Positions 10,521 to 19,872 of a DNA stretch of 64,000 nt are shown in pieces. Each line of letters begins with the position of its first letter. Within the stretch, counting starts at the first letter, position 1. The notes under the pieces were generated by a model that saw only the letters and a list, made by a program, of their open reading frames with translations, had not been told where the DNA came from and made no database searches. The stretch is from the NCBI RefSeq assembly GCF_000801295.1, contig NZ_AP012978.1, positions 558,001 to 622,000 of the forward strand, in the 5' to 3' direction. Source of the DNA: an endosymbiont of unidentified scaly snail isolate Monju (lineage in GTDB: Bacteria; Pseudomonadota; Gammaproteobacteria; Chromatiales; Chromatiaceae). The position numbers were made by a program, and so were the translations under genes.

Positions 10521-10970
10521 ATGATCGGATTACTGCAACGCGTTTCCGAGGCCCGGGTGCGAGTCGCCGGCGAGGTGGTCGGCGAGGTGGTCGGCGAGAT
10601 CGGCCCGGGCCTGCTGGTGCTGGTCGGGGTGCAGCGCGACGATACCGAGGCGCGTGCCGAACGCCTGCTCGAGCGTTTGCTTGGCTACCGGGTGTTCGCC
10701 GACGATACCGGGCGCATGAACCGCTCCCTGCGCGAGGTCGGCGGTGCCCTCTTGCTGGTGCCGCAGTTCACCCTCGCCGCCGATACCCGCAAGGGCGCGC
10801 GTCCCAGCTTCTCCAGTGCCGCGCCACCGGATCTGGGACGGCGGCTGTTCGACCACCTGGTGGCACGCGCGCAAGCTGCCCACCCGCAGGTCGCTACCGG
10901 CGTGTTCGGTGCGGACATGCAGGTGGCGCTGGTCAACGAGGGGCCGGTGACCTTCTGGCTGGAGACTTGA
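10521..10970 (+). CDS. dtd: D-aminoacyl-tRNA deacylase
   Basis: Dtd hydrolyses D-aminoacyl-tRNAs (and glycyl-tRNA-Ala) and so protects translation from D-amino acids. The 149-residue protein carries both family signatures: [17 protein letters not shown] (the SQxxLxAD-type motif) and the C-terminal cross-subunit motif NEGPVT. Near the N-terminus the sequence [14 protein letters not shown] contains a duplicated GEVV unit. It comes from a 12-base tandem repeat in the DNA; most homologues as I remember them have one copy. The gene is just upstream of the his cluster, a common position. Confidence 0.96.
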   Translation: MIGLLQRVSEARVRVAGEVVGEVVGEIGPGLLVLVGVQRDDTEARAERLLERLLGYRVFADDTGRMNRSLREVGGALLLVPQFTLAADTRKGARPSFSSAAPPDLGRRLFDHLVARAQAAHPQVATGVFGADMQVALVNEGPVTFWLET

Positions 10971-10977
10971 CGGTTTC

Positions 10978-10986
10978 TGTTAGAAT
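10978..10986 (+). promoter_or_regulatory. Extended -10 promoter upstream of hisB
   Basis: TGT followed directly by TAGAAT (10981-10986) forms an extended -10 element 36 bases before the hisB start. No convincing -35 box is seen, which is tolerated by extended -10 promoters. Confidence 0.4.
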
Positions 10987-11022
10987 GGCCTTTTCGTTCA
11001 CACAGCCCGGAGAACTCGCCGG

Positions 11023-11613
11023 ATGGCACGCACTGCCCGCGTAGAGCGCAACACCCTCGAGACCCGCATCACCGTCGGTCTGAACCTCGACGGCACCGGG
11101 CAGGCGCGCCTGGAGACCGGCGTGCCCTTTCTCGAGCACATGCTCGAGCAGATCGCCCGTCACGGGCTGATCGACCTGGAGATCGTCGCCGACGGCGACC
11201 TGCACATCGACGCCCACCACACCGTCGAGGACATCGGCATCACCCTGGGTCAGGCTTTCGCGCAGGCGCTCGGCGACAAGAAGGGCATTCGCCGCTACGG
11301 ACATGCCTACGTGCCGCTGGACGAGGCGCTCTCGCGCGTGGTGCTCGACCTGTCCGGTCGCCCGGGGCTGGACTTCCACGTCGATTTCACCCGCGCGATG
11401 ATCGGCAGTTTCGATGTCGATCTGTTCCACGAGTTCTTCCAGGGCTTCGTCAACCATGCCCTGGTGACCCTGCATATCGACAACCTGCGCGGGGTGAATG
11501 CGCACCACCAGGCCGAGACGGTGTTCAAGGCCTTTGGCCGCGCGTTGCGCATGGCCCTGGAGATCGACCCGCGCATGGGGGATGCAGTGCCGTCCACCAA
11601 GGGCAGCCTGTAA
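11023..11613 (+). CDS. hisB: Imidazoleglycerol-phosphate dehydratase
   Basis: HisB dehydrates imidazoleglycerol phosphate to imidazoleacetol phosphate, the sixth step of histidine synthesis. The 196-residue monofunctional form is seen; the phosphatase domain of the enterobacterial fusion is absent. Metal-binding motifs are present: [20 protein letters not shown] in the first half and the mirrored [17 protein letters not shown] near the C-terminus. It heads the hisBHAFE block, 14 bases before hisH. Confidence 0.98.
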   Translation: MARTARVERNTLETRITVGLNLDGTGQARLETGVPFLEHMLEQIARHGLIDLEIVADGDLHIDAHHTVEDIGITLGQAFAQALGDKKGIRRYGHAYVPLDEALSRVVLDLSGRPGLDFHVDFTRAMIGSFDVDLFHEFFQGFVNHALVTLHIDNLRGVNAHHQAETVFKAFGRALRMALEIDPRMGDAVPSTKGSL

Positions 11614-11627
11614 TCCCGGAGCCCCGC

Positions 11628-12269
11628 ATGAGCCAGAAGATCGCGGTCATCGACTACGGTATGGGCAATCTGCGCTCGGTGTCCAAGGCCATCGAGCACG
11701 TTGCCGACGATGCCGAGGTGCGGGTCACCAACGATGCGGACTGGATTGCGCGTGCCGACCGGGTGGTATTTCCGGGGCAGGGCGCGGCGCGTGACTGCAT
11801 GGCCGCCATCGGCGGGCGCCACCTCAACGAGGCAGTGCTGGACGCCGCACAGCGCAAACCCTTTCTCGGTATCTGCATGGGCCTGCAGGTGTTGATGGAG
11901 TGGTCCGAAGAGAATGGCGGGACCGAGCTGCTGGGCCTGTTCATGGGACGGGTGAAGCGTTTCGACGGTCTGGCGCGCGACGATCGTGGCCTGCCGCTGA
12001 AGATCCCGCACATGGGCTGGAGTCCGGTGGAGCAGCGCCGTGAGCACCCCTTGTGGGCGGGTATTCCCGATCATGCGCGCTTCTACTTCGTGCACAGCTA
12101 CCGCGTGGTACCCGAGGACCCGAGTCTGGTAGCGGCGACCACCGACTACGGGGTGCGCTTCACCTCGGCGATCGCGCGCGACAACCTGTTTGCCTGCCAG
12201 TTCCATCCCGAGAAGAGTGCGGAGATGGGGCTGCGCCTGCTCAAGAATTTCGTCGAGTGGAGGCCCTGA
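11628..12269 (+). CDS. hisH: Imidazole glycerol phosphate synthase, glutaminase subunit HisH
   Basis: HisH hydrolyses glutamine and channels ammonia to HisF. The 213-residue class I amidotransferase has the nucleophile Cys83 in GICMGLQ. The catalytic His and Glu lie in QFHPEKS near the C-terminus. The stop TGA overlaps the hisA ATG by one base (TGATG), indicating coupled translation. Confidence 0.97.
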   Translation: MSQKIAVIDYGMGNLRSVSKAIEHVADDAEVRVTNDADWIARADRVVFPGQGAARDCMAAIGGRHLNEAVLDAAQRKPFLGICMGLQVLMEWSEENGGTELLGLFMGRVKRFDGLARDDRGLPLKIPHMGWSPVEQRREHPLWAGIPDHARFYFVHSYRVVPEDPSLVAATTDYGVRFTSAIARDNLFACQFHPEKSAEMGLRLLKNFVEWRP

Positions 12270-13009
12270 TGCTGCTGATCCCCGCCATCGACCTGAAGGA
12301 CGGAAAGTGCGTGCGCCTGCGCCAGGGACGCATGGAAGACGACACCGTGTTCTCCGACAATCCGGTGGCCATGGCCGATCGCTGGGTGGCCGCCGGCGGG
12401 CGCCGCTTGCACCTGGTCGATCTCAACGGCGCCTTCGCCGGCGAGCCGGTCAACGGCGAGGCCATCGCTGCGATCTGTCGTGCCCATCCCGACACGCCCA
12501 TCCAGGTCGGCGGCGGCATCCGCGACGAGGCCACCATCGAGGCCTACCTGGAGATCGGTGTGGATTTCTGCATCATCGGCACCCAGGCGGTGAAGGGCCC
12601 CGATTTCGTGGGTCGCGCCTGTCGGGCCTTTCCGGGGCATGTCATCGTCGGGCTGGATGCAAGGGACGGCCAGGTGGCGATCAATGGCTGGGCCGAGCTG
12701 ACCGAATACCGGGTGATCGACCTGGCGCGGCGTTTCGAGGATGCCGGCGTTTCGGCCATCGTCTATACCGATATCGGCCGCGACGGCATGATGCAGGGGG
12801 TCAACGTCGAGGCCACCACGGCCCTGGCCGAGGCCATCGGCATCCCGGTGGTCGCTTCCGGTGGCATCACCGACCTGGATGACATACGCGCCCTGTGCGC
12901 GGCGCCCACCGACAACATCCTGGGAGCCATCACCGGGCGAGCCATCTATGAGGGTACGCTGGACCTCGCCGAGGGGCAGCGTCTGGCCGACGAGCTGAGC
13001 GGGGTCTGA
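12269..13009 (+). CDS. hisA: Phosphoribosylformimino-5-aminoimidazole carboxamide ribotide isomerase
   Basis: HisA opens ProFAR to PRFAR by an Amadori rearrangement. From the ATG at 12269 the product is 246 residues, a (beta/alpha)8 barrel. Asp8 (in [11 protein letters not shown]) is the catalytic base and the Asp of YTDIGRDG the acid. The phosphate-binding glycines VGGGIR and ASGGI are present. The start is fixed by the one-base overlap with hisH. Confidence 0.98.
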   Translation: MLLIPAIDLKDGKCVRLRQGRMEDDTVFSDNPVAMADRWVAAGGRRLHLVDLNGAFAGEPVNGEAIAAICRAHPDTPIQVGGGIRDEATIEAYLEIGVDFCIIGTQAVKGPDFVGRACRAFPGHVIVGLDARDGQVAINGWAELTEYRVIDLARRFEDAGVSAIVYTDIGRDGMMQGVNVEATTALAEAIGIPVVASGGITDLDDIRALCAAPTDNILGAITGRAIYEGTLDLAEGQRLADELSGV

Positions 13010-13010
13010 G

Positions 13011-13769
13011 ATGGGACTGGCCAAGCGCATCATTCCCTGCCTTGACGTGGACGCCGGTCGCGTGGTCAAGGGCGTGCAGTTCGTGGACATTCGCGACGCC
13101 GGCGATCCGGTGGAAGTCGCCCGTCGCTACAACGAGGAAGGCGCCGACGAGATCACCTTCCTCGACATCACCGCCACCTCGGACAACCGGGAGACCCTGG
13201 TGCACGTGGTCGAGCAGGTGGCCTCGGAGGTGTTCATCCCGCTCACCGTGGGCGGTGGCATCCGCAAGCCCGAGGATGTGCTCACCATGCTGCACGCCGG
13301 CGCCGACAAGGTGGCGATCAACTCCGCGGCGGTTAAAAATCCCGAATTTGTGCGCGAGGTCACAGAACGTTTCGGCTCCCAGTGTGTCGTAGTGGCCATC
13401 GATGCCAAGCGGGCGGGCGATCACTGGGAGATCTTCACGCACGGCGGGCGCAAGCCCACGGGGATCGACGCGGTGGAATGGGCGCGCCGCATGGCCGACT
13501 ACGGCGCCGGTGAGATCCTGCTCACCAGCATGGATCGTGACGGCACCCGGATCGGTTTCGACAACGAGCTGACCCGTGCGGTGGCCGAGGCGGTGCCCAT
13601 CCCGGTGATCGCTTCCGGTGGGGTGGGCGAATTGCAGCACCTGGTCGATGGCATCGAGATGGGCGGCGCGGATGCGGTGCTGGCCGCTTCGATCTTCCAT
13701 TTCGGCGAATTCAGCATCGGCGAGGCCAAGCGCTACATGGCCGAGCACGGTGTGGAGGTGCGTTTGTGA
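13011..13769 (+). CDS. hisF: Imidazole glycerol phosphate synthase, cyclase subunit HisF
   Basis: HisF uses HisH-derived ammonia to convert PRFAR to imidazoleglycerol phosphate and AICAR. The 252-residue barrel has the catalytic Asp12 in IPCLDVDAG and a second Asp in VVAIDAKR. The phosphate sites VGGGIR and IASGGVG are also present. It begins one base after the hisA stop and overlaps hisE by four bases. Confidence 0.98.
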   Translation: MGLAKRIIPCLDVDAGRVVKGVQFVDIRDAGDPVEVARRYNEEGADEITFLDITATSDNRETLVHVVEQVASEVFIPLTVGGGIRKPEDVLTMLHAGADKVAINSAAVKNPEFVREVTERFGSQCVVVAIDAKRAGDHWEIFTHGGRKPTGIDAVEWARRMADYGAGEILLTSMDRDGTRIGFDNELTRAVAEAVPIPVIASGGVGELQHLVDGIEMGGADAVLAASIFHFGEFSIGEAKRYMAEHGVEVRL

Positions 13770-14086
13770 GCGATATTCTCTACGAACTGGCCGCGGTGCT
13801 CAAGGTACGCAAGCAGGCCGATCCCGACAGCTCCTATGTGGCGCGGCTGTACCACAAGGGGTTGGATGCCATTCTCAAGAAGATCGGCGAAGAGGCCACC
13901 GAGACGGTGATGGCGGCCAAGGACGGGGTGCCGGAGAAACTCGTCTACGAAGTGGCTGACTTGTGGTTCCATACCCTAGTACTGCTGGCGCAGCAGGGGC
14001 TGGGGCCGGACGCTGTGCTGGAGGAGCTGCAGCGTCGTTTCGGGCTGTCGGGGCTCGAAGAGAAGGCCGCGCGCGACGAGCAATGA
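13766..14086 (+). CDS. hisE: Phosphoribosyl-ATP pyrophosphatase HisE
   Basis: HisE removes pyrophosphate from phosphoribosyl-ATP. It is a 106-residue MazG-like all-alpha protein with the metal-binding EEATE motif ([15 protein letters not shown]) and a second conserved EVADLWFH segment. It starts with GTG at 13766, overlapping the hisF stop (GTGA). The cyclohydrolase HisI, often a separate gene between hisF and hisE or fused to HisE, is not present here. Confidence 0.96.
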   Translation: MSDILYELAAVLKVRKQADPDSSYVARLYHKGLDAILKKIGEEATETVMAAKDGVPEKLVYEVADLWFHTLVLLAQQGLGPDAVLEELQRRFGLSGLEEKAARDEQ

Positions 14087-14146
14087 AATTTCTGGGCAAT
14101 CGAGGCGTCTGAAGGTTCAGACACCCCCAACACGAGGAGAAGGCAT

Positions 14147-14383
14147 ATGGGTCTGGGCGGAATCAGTATCTGGCAATTGTTGATCATCCTGGTGATCGTA
14201 TTGCTGCTGTTCGGTACCAAGCGGCTGCGCAACCTGGGCAGCGATCTGGGCAACGCGGTCAAGGGCTTCAAGAAGGCGGTGAGTGACAGCGAGAGCAAGC
14301 CCGAGGAGCCGCAGAAGCTGGAAGCCGAGAAAAAGGTGATCGAAGGCGAGGCAGTCAAGGAAGAAGACAAGAACAAGTCGTAA
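14147..14383 (+). CDS. tatA: Twin-arginine translocase subunit TatA
   Basis: TatA polymerises in the inner membrane to form the passage for folded Tat substrates. The 78-residue protein has one N-terminal membrane helix ([18 protein letters not shown]), the FG hinge and an amphipathic helix ([20 protein letters not shown]). A charged tail follows. A strong ribosome site (AGGAGAAGG) precedes the ATG. It is the first gene of tatABC. Confidence 0.97.
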   Translation: MGLGGISIWQLLIILVIVLLLFGTKRLRNLGSDLGNAVKGFKKAVSDSESKPEEPQKLEAEKKVIEGEAVKEEDKNKS

Positions 14384-14395
14384 GCGATCCCGACC

Positions 14396-14719
14396 ATGTT
14401 CCAGGATGTTGGATTCTTCGAGCTGGTGCTGATCGGCGTGGTGGCGCTGCTGGTGGTCGGTCCCGAGCGTCTGCCGAAAGTGGCGCGCACTGCCGGTATG
14501 TGGGTGGGGCGTGCGCGCCGCCTGGTGCGCAGCGTCAAGGACGACATCGATCGCGAGATCCAGGCCGAGGAATACAAGCGCCTGCTCGAGGAACAGAACC
14601 TGGCCGGGTCGGTGCACGAGATCATAGAGGACACCCGCAAGGAACTCGACGGGATCGGCAAGGATGCCGACGTCGCACCCGATGCCGGTGTGGCGCAGAA
14701 GGACAAGGCCAAGGGATGA
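14396..14719 (+). CDS. tatB: Twin-arginine translocase subunit TatB
   Basis: TatB binds substrates with TatC. The 107-residue protein has the typical MFQDVGFFELVLIGVVALLV membrane helix, the VGPERLP hinge motif, and a long charged amphipathic helix. Its stop overlaps the tatC start (ATGA, 14716-14719). Confidence 0.97.
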   Translation: MFQDVGFFELVLIGVVALLVVGPERLPKVARTAGMWVGRARRLVRSVKDDIDREIQAEEYKRLLEEQNLAGSVHEIIEDTRKELDGIGKDADVAPDAGVAQKDKAKG

Positions 14720-15816
14720 GCGATACCCTCCCCGAACAGCCCTTCATGGCGCACCTGCTGGAGCTGCGTGACCGCCTGATGCGCTCGCTGCTGGCGGTGC
14801 TGATCCTGTTGCTGGCGCTGTTCCCCTTCGGCAACGATATCTATACCTTCATCGCCGACCCGCTGATGCGGGTGTTGCCCGAAGGCACTTCCATGATCGC
14901 CACCAAGGTGGCCTCGCCCTTCCTCACGCCGTTCAAGCTGTCGCTGGTGGCGGCGGTGTTCCTGGGCATGCCTTACCTGCTCTACCAGCTCTGGTCCTTC
15001 ATTGCACCGGGCCTCTATCAGCACGAGAAGCGCCTCGCCCTGCCGCTGCTGGCCTCGAGCATCGCGCTGTTCTATCTGGGGGCTGTGTTCGCCTATGTGG
15101 TGGTGTTTCCGCTGATATTCGCCTTTCTCACCAGCACCGCGCCCGAGGGCGTGCTGGTGATGACCGACATCAGCGAATATCTCGATTTCGTACTCACCCT
15201 GTTCTTTGCCTTCGGTCTGGCCTTCCAGGTGCCGGTGGCCACCATCCTGCTGGTACTCGCCGGCATGACGACTCCCGACCAGCTGGCGGGCAAACGCCCC
15301 TATGTAGTGGTCGGTGCCTTCGTCATCGGCATGCTGCTTACCCCGCCCGATGTCATCTCCCAGACCCTGCTGGCGGTGCCCATGTGGATGCTGTTCGAGC
15401 TGGGGGTGTTCCTCTCGCGCCTGGTAGTGCGTGGGCGTGAGGAGGAGAAGGAAGACAGCATAGAGACCGAGCCGGCCATGGCGGCTGCGGGGGGCGGAAT
15501 GGCGGCATCCGTCGCGGATACGGCAGACGAGGAGGATGCCTATCGTCCGCTCACCGACGAGGAGATGGAGGCCGAGCTGGATGCCATGGAAGACGAGGAT
15601 GACGAAGACGACGAGGAGCCGCAGGAGAATACCGACTCTTCCGAACCCGAGCCTTTCGTACCCGATGCGGTGGACGAAAAGCTCGAACGGATGATGCGCC
15701 TGCGCGAGGAAGAGCGCTACGCCGAGGCCCGCAGCCTGCTCTACGAGGTACTGGCCGAAGGCAACGAGTTGCAGGTCCGCGTCGCGCGCAACATCCTCGA
15801 ACAGCTCGACAGCTGA
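14716..15816 (+). CDS. tatC: Twin-arginine translocase subunit TatC with long acidic C-terminal extension
   Basis: TatC recognises the twin-arginine signal. Residues 1-240 form the usual six-helix core, with the N-terminal HLLELRDRL block, the first periplasmic loop, and the late LTPPDVISQ segment. The protein is 366 residues, against about 250-260 for ordinary TatC. Residues 241-320 are an acidic low-complexity linker (runs such as EDEDDEDDEEPQE). Residues 321-366 (ERYAEARSLLYEVLAEGNE and following) look like a helical hairpin of the kind ending FimV-type proteins. The extension is in frame with no break, so it is a real fusion or tail, presumably cytoplasmic. Its function is unknown. Confidence 0.95.
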   Translation: MSDTLPEQPFMAHLLELRDRLMRSLLAVLILLLALFPFGNDIYTFIADPLMRVLPEGTSMIATKVASPFLTPFKLSLVAAVFLGMPYLLYQLWSFIAPGLYQHEKRLALPLLASSIALFYLGAVFAYVVVFPLIFAFLTSTAPEGVLVMTDISEYLDFVLTLFFAFGLAFQVPVATILLVLAGMTTPDQLAGKRPYVVVGAFVIGMLLTPPDVISQTLLAVPMWMLFELGVFLSRLVVRGREEEKEDSIETEPAMAAAGGGMAASVADTADEEDAYRPLTDEEMEAELDAMEDEDDEDDEEPQENTDSSEPEPFVPDAVDEKLERMMRLREEERYAEARSLLYEVLAEGNELQVRVARNILEQLDS

Positions 15817-15918
15817 GTGGCGACCGCTTGAGGGGTAAGGTCGGGAGGGGGCCGGCTGAACCCCCGCTGCCATCCGGAGGCTGTATCCTTGTCCGGTATC
15901 CTCGACGCGGAGCCTCCC

Positions 15919-17749
15919 ATGCACATCCCCTTTCTCCTGCTGCTGATCCTGGCGCTGCCCGCCGCGGCATTGCAGAACCGGCTGGCCGGTCATCCTTCGC
16001 CCTATCTCGCCATGCACGGCCAGGACCCGGTCGCCTGGCAGGACTGGAATCCGAAGCTGCTCGAGCAGGCGCAGCAGGAGGGGAAGCTGCTGTTCATCTC
16101 CAGCGGCTACTTCTCGTGCTACTGGTGCCATGTGATGCAGAAGGAGAGCTACCGCAATCCCGAGATCGCCGCCTTTCTCAATGCGCACTTCATTCCGATC
16201 AAGGTGGATCGTGAACTGCATCCAGCGCTCGATGCCTATCTGATCGACTACACCGAACGCACCACCGGGCGTGCCGGCTTGGCCGCTGAACGTGTTTCTG
16301 ACGCCCGAGGGCTACCCCCTGGTGGGTATGAGCTATCTGCCATCCAAACAGTTCGCGCAGGTGATCGCCCGCCTGGCCGGCGCCTGGCGGGACGATCCAT
16401 CCCGTCTGCGTCAACTGGCGCGTCAGGCCCTGCTGGAACTGACCGCCGACCCGGTAGGCAAGCTGCCCCAGCCGGTGTCCCCGGCGACCTTGCGTACCCG
16501 CTTCCTGCACCAGGTGCTGGCCCTGGCCGATCCGCTGGAGGGTGGCTTCGGTGAGCAGAACAAGTTTCCCATGATGCCGCAGCTCGAGGCCACCCTGCGC
16601 CTGTTGCACGGCAGGAAGCACAGGCCGCTCGATGCCTGGTTGCAGCTTACCCTCGACCAGATGAAGGATCAGGGCCTGCGCGATCACCTCGCCGGCGGCT
16701 TCTACCGCTATACCGTCGATCCGTCCTGGCAGGTGCCGCATTTCGAGAAGATGCTCTATACCCAGGCGCTGCTGGCACGGGTCTACCTGCTGGCGGCCGA
16801 GCGCTTCGATCGACAGGACTACGCGGACATCGCTGCCGAGACCCTGGACTTTGTGCGCGAGCGCATGCGCGGCCCACAGGGCCTGTTCATCGCCAGCTTC
16901 TCGGCGACCGACGAGGCCGGCGAGGAGGGCGGCAGTTATCTCTGGCACGAGGACGAACTGAAACATCTGCTCAAGGGCAAGGACCTGGAATTGGCGCGAC
17001 GTTACTGGGCGATGAGCGGTGCTCCTTCGATGGATGGGGGGTGGCTGCCGAGAAAGGGGGAAACGGTAGAGGCCTTGGCGAAGGACATGAAGCAGACACC
17101 CGCGAAGCTGAAACAGCGCCTGAAGCGAATCCGCCAGCGCCTGCTGGCTGCACGCGACCAGCGGGACCTGCCGGCCGACACCAAGGCGGTGGCGGGCTGG
17201 AACGGCCTGATGATCGGCAGTCTGGCGATGGCGGACAAACGACTGCAGCGCGAGGATCTGGTCGAGGCGGCCGTGGCGCTGGCGCATCGCCTGCGTGAAC
17301 GCCTGTGGCGGCAGGGGGCGTTGTGGCGTGCCCGTGATGGCGACCGCCCCGTGGGCGCGGCCGGCCTGTCCGACTATGCCTATGTGGCCGAGGGGCTGGA
17401 TCGGCTGCTTACCGTGCGGCCCGATTCGCAACTGGCGGCCTGGCGCGACGAGCTGCTCGAACAGGCCTGGCAACGCTTTCATGCGCCGCGTGGCTGGCGC
17501 CTGGCCGAGCATCCCGACCTGCCGGGCATGGGGGAATCACCGGTGATCCAGGATGGGGCCTTGCCGGCCGCCGCCGCGGTGGTGCTGCGGTTGAGTCTGC
17601 GGAGCGGCGACCAACGCGCCCGTCAGGCCGCCGAAGAGGCCCTGCCACGTATCCAGGAGGAACCCTTCTGGTACGCGAGCTGGGTGGAGGCCCTGGTGGT
17701 GGGGCACAGCGAGGGCGAGGCCTGTAGTGAACCGGCGAAATGCCAGTAG
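15919..17749 (+). CDS. DUF255 / YyaL-type thioredoxin-fold protein, apparent frameshift
   Basis: The product begins with a signal peptide (MHIPFLLLLILALPAAA), so it is probably periplasmic. A thioredoxin-like DUF255 domain follows, with the motif SGYFSCYWCHVMQKES containing the CxxC-like pair Cys-Tyr-Trp-Cys. The C-terminal part is a long alpha/alpha toroid (six-hairpin glycosidase-like) region, including GGFGEQNKFPMM, GGFYRYTVD, VPHFEKMLY and TKAVAGWNGLMIGSL. The frame breaks at about 16277: one extra T turns GGCTGGCCG into GGCTTGGCCG. Removing it joins TTGRAG to WPLNVFLTPEGYPL, the expected family sequence. Function is unproven; homologues are annotated as thioredoxin-domain proteins. Confidence 0.85.
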
Positions 17750-17957
17750 GCTGGAACAAGCCGGGCAGTGCCGTCAGCGGGAGCGAAATCCGATCCGTCT
17801 TCAGTAGATCCTGTGAGAAACCCGAGATAGCGGATTGCCCTCCCCCCCTGTAGATCGACGAAGAACCAAATGAATGGCCCAAACATCGCCCTCCTTGACA
17901 TGCCTGCACGCGATGCTGAGAGGGGCTTTGGACAATACCACAATTTATTAAATTTCA

Positions 17958-18941
17958 TTAAGCATTTCCTATTGAGCCATATTTAGGAGGGCCTCTAACT
18001 TTAAATCTAGTTAAATTTATTATAATAGGCATCTCTAAGTCATTATGAACCATATATCCTTCATCCTTTCTCTTTTTGAAAAAGTAATGATTCACAAGCC
18101 AAGTGGCACTCCAAAGCGCAGCCACCCATCGATTATAAGTATTATCCGGGTCCTTGGACATTTTTTCAGGGTGCTTCAGGCTGGCCAGTTTTTTATACGC
18201 CTCCTTGATTAGTTCTTTTTTGGTCTCTAGACTCGTCCCGTACTTTTGATATCGATCGGTCAGGTCTTGATAATTTTCATAGCCGGCAGCAGAAAAAATC
18301 GAGTTTAGAAATTCTTCTTCAACACTTGAAAAAGAAGTAAGTCTATTATGATGTTTCCAATATCCAAAAAAATCTCTAATACCGATACCAAAATAAAAAT
18401 TACGTGGCGATTTCTTTTTAACTTCACTATTTAGAAACCTCATATTTTTGCCCATCATATTGGTTTCCGCCACCAAATACCAAAATGCCGGCTCTACCAT
18501 TGCCACGGATTTATCAACTGCGATGCAGCCTTTAAAATTAAGCATATCAAAAATAGTATTTTCTCTACTCCTCCATCCGCAAGTGGTATATTCATTTTTA
18601 ATATTATAATATGCATCTCTTACTCCAAAGTTTCCCTTCCATTCTCTTGCATTAGCAATACCTGGTGGCATATCTTCACGATTCATAGCTTTGGCATCTT
18701 TGCCATAAAGCCCAGGTATCATGGCTGCAGCAGCAATACCTGCCGCTTTTTTCATAATATCTCTTCTTGAAGGGTCTTGAGGCGGTTTTTCAGATTCTTT
18801 ACAAGCAACTCTCAAAGCCTCGGCTTCGGTCAGATCAGAATCGTCCTGCTTGATGTCATTTGGCGTTTCAATGAAACGTTCATCCAAACGGACTTTCGCC
18901 GGATAAAGGCCCGTCTTTTTTCCCTTTCCAAAACCAAACAT
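17958..18941 (-). CDS. Unrecognised protein with internal Tat-type signal, in AT-rich DNA
   Basis: I do not recognise this 327-residue protein. From the ATG at 18941 it has a charged 57-residue leader. A twin-arginine motif SRRDIMK at 58-64 follows, then a hydrophobic stretch AAGIAAAAMIPGL (66-78) and a possible signal-peptidase site AKA at 83-85. The rest is rich in aromatic and charged residues with scattered cysteines and no motif I can name. The DNA is markedly AT-rich compared with its neighbours (for example 14 G/C of 60 at 18001-18060), suggesting foreign origin. An upstream in-frame start at 19160 would add 73 residues read from GC-rich, probably non-coding DNA. No ribosome site or homologue was available to settle the start. 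Confidence 0.7.
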   Translation of the reverse strand: MFGFGKGKKTGLYPAKVRLDERFIETPNDIKQDDSDLTEAEALRVACKESEKPPQDPSRRDIMKKAAGIAAAAMIPGLYGKDAKAMNREDMPPGIANAREWKGNFGVRDAYYNIKNEYTTCGWRSRENTIFDMLNFKGCIAVDKSVAMVEPAFWYLVAETNMMGKNMRFLNSEVKKKSPRNFYFGIGIRDFFGYWKHHNRLTSFSSVEEEFLNSIFSAAGYENYQDLTDRYQKYGTSLETKKELIKEAYKKLASLKHPEKMSKDPDNTYNRWVAALWSATWLVNHYFFKKRKDEGYMVHNDLEMPIIINLTRFKVRGPPKYGSIGNA

Positions 18942-19267
18942 CTGCAGTCCACCAATAGTTTCCGACAGGCTGTTGAAATAGCCTGGATTTCTACGCCAAT
19001 GCCCCCGCCGCTGCGGGCTTGCCGTGCTGAACAGCGCCTCTGGCTTGTATGCCGGGGCTTCGCGTCGGCAATCCAATCCGTGCTTCTTAAACCAAGTCCA
19101 TTTTGCAGAAATCCGGGAGGGTTTCAACAGCCTGTCAATCAGCAAGAACCGCTTGCCCACCGGCGTGAATCAACAAACGGCGGGCTCCAGCCATTGCGGG
19201 CAGGTTGCAGGGTCCTTTTGGTCGGGGCGAGGCGGCGGTTTTTGGCCGCTGCCACCGGCGAATCTTG
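18942..19267. other. Gap between the AT-rich gene and a nucleotidyltransferase remnant
   Basis: Composition returns to GC-rich at about 18960. No convincing gene is seen on either strand; the open frames look like chance translations. It should hold the promoter of the AT-rich gene, but no clear -35/-10 pair is visible. Confidence 0.4.
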
Positions 19268-19472
19268 TCACCGCTGCTCATGCTCCACGGTTCCTCTGGT
19301 CAGGACAATGCGTCCCTTGCGGATGTTTTCCCTGAAGGTTTCCGGTGAAGAGATCGACCCGAAACGGCAGCTCGTTCTCTTCGAAGGCTTCCCGAAGCTC
19401 GGCCACCACATTTTTCTGCGCGGGGCCGGCAAAGACCACCAGATCCAGATCCGACCAGGGTGCGGTTTTCAT
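19268..19472 (-). pseudogene. Nucleotidyltransferase (MNT-type) remnant, left copy
   Basis: The translation KTAPWSDLDLVVFAGPAQKN and AELREAFEENELPFRVDLF matches the minimal nucleotidyltransferase encoded at 20203-20460, including the DLD metal-binding pair. The N-terminal GSRAKG part is missing. After VDLF a small deletion removes the expected WDEIP. The frame then shifts to ETFRENIRKGRIVLTRG, ending at a TGA at 19268-19270. It is therefore a 5'-truncated, internally deleted copy. Confidence 0.7.
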
Positions 19473-19529
19473 GGGCCAGGCGAAAGATCGGTTTGGAGCT
19501 GTTGGGCGCCTCGGGAATACCCGGTTCCT

Positions 19530-19566
19530 TTATCAGGTGCTGTTATCCGGTACTATAATCAGCACC
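19530..19566 (+). promoter_or_regulatory. Promoter and palindromic operator of the phd/parE pair
   Basis: A -35-like TTATCA (19530-19535) and a perfect -10 TATAAT (19554-19559) are 18 bases apart. Inverted arms GGTGCTG (19536-19542) and CAGCACC (19560-19566) bracket the -10. This is the arrangement expected for autorepression by a Phd-type antitoxin-toxin complex. Confidence 0.6.
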
Positions 19567-19593
19567 ATATTGGCGAGCTGATAGAGGTGGTCA

Positions 19594-19872
19594 ATGAGTA
19601 TCAAATTTTCCGAAGACGTCGTGCCGATGACCGATTTGAAGGTCAATCCGGGTAAGGTGGTTCGGCATGCCGTTGAGACGCACCGGCCAGTACTCCTGAC
19701 AAGCCGTGGGCGCGGGGTGGCTGTAGTACAATCGGTTGCAGATTATGAGGCCGCAGAGGAAGAGCGAGAGTTCATGCGGGCGGTGGTAGCCGGCCTTGCT
19801 GATCTCGATGCTGGGCGGGAGCTGTCCCTGGAAGAGGCAAAGCGCCGGCTCGGGCTGTCGGCTTCGGAGTGA
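19594..19872 (+). CDS. Phd/YefM-family antitoxin
   Basis: The 92-residue protein begins MSIKFSEDVVPMTDLKVNPG, the DNA-binding N-terminal half of the Phd/YefM fold. It is followed by HRPVLLTSRGRGVAVVQSVADYEA and a C-terminal helical segment rich in Glu and Arg that would bind the toxin. It precedes a RelE/ParE-type gene with a four-base overlap. In this family the antitoxin neutralises the toxin and represses the operon. Confidence 0.93.
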   Translation: MSIKFSEDVVPMTDLKVNPGKVVRHAVETHRPVLLTSRGRGVAVVQSVADYEAAEEEREFMRAVVAGLADLDAGRELSLEEAKRRLGLSASE

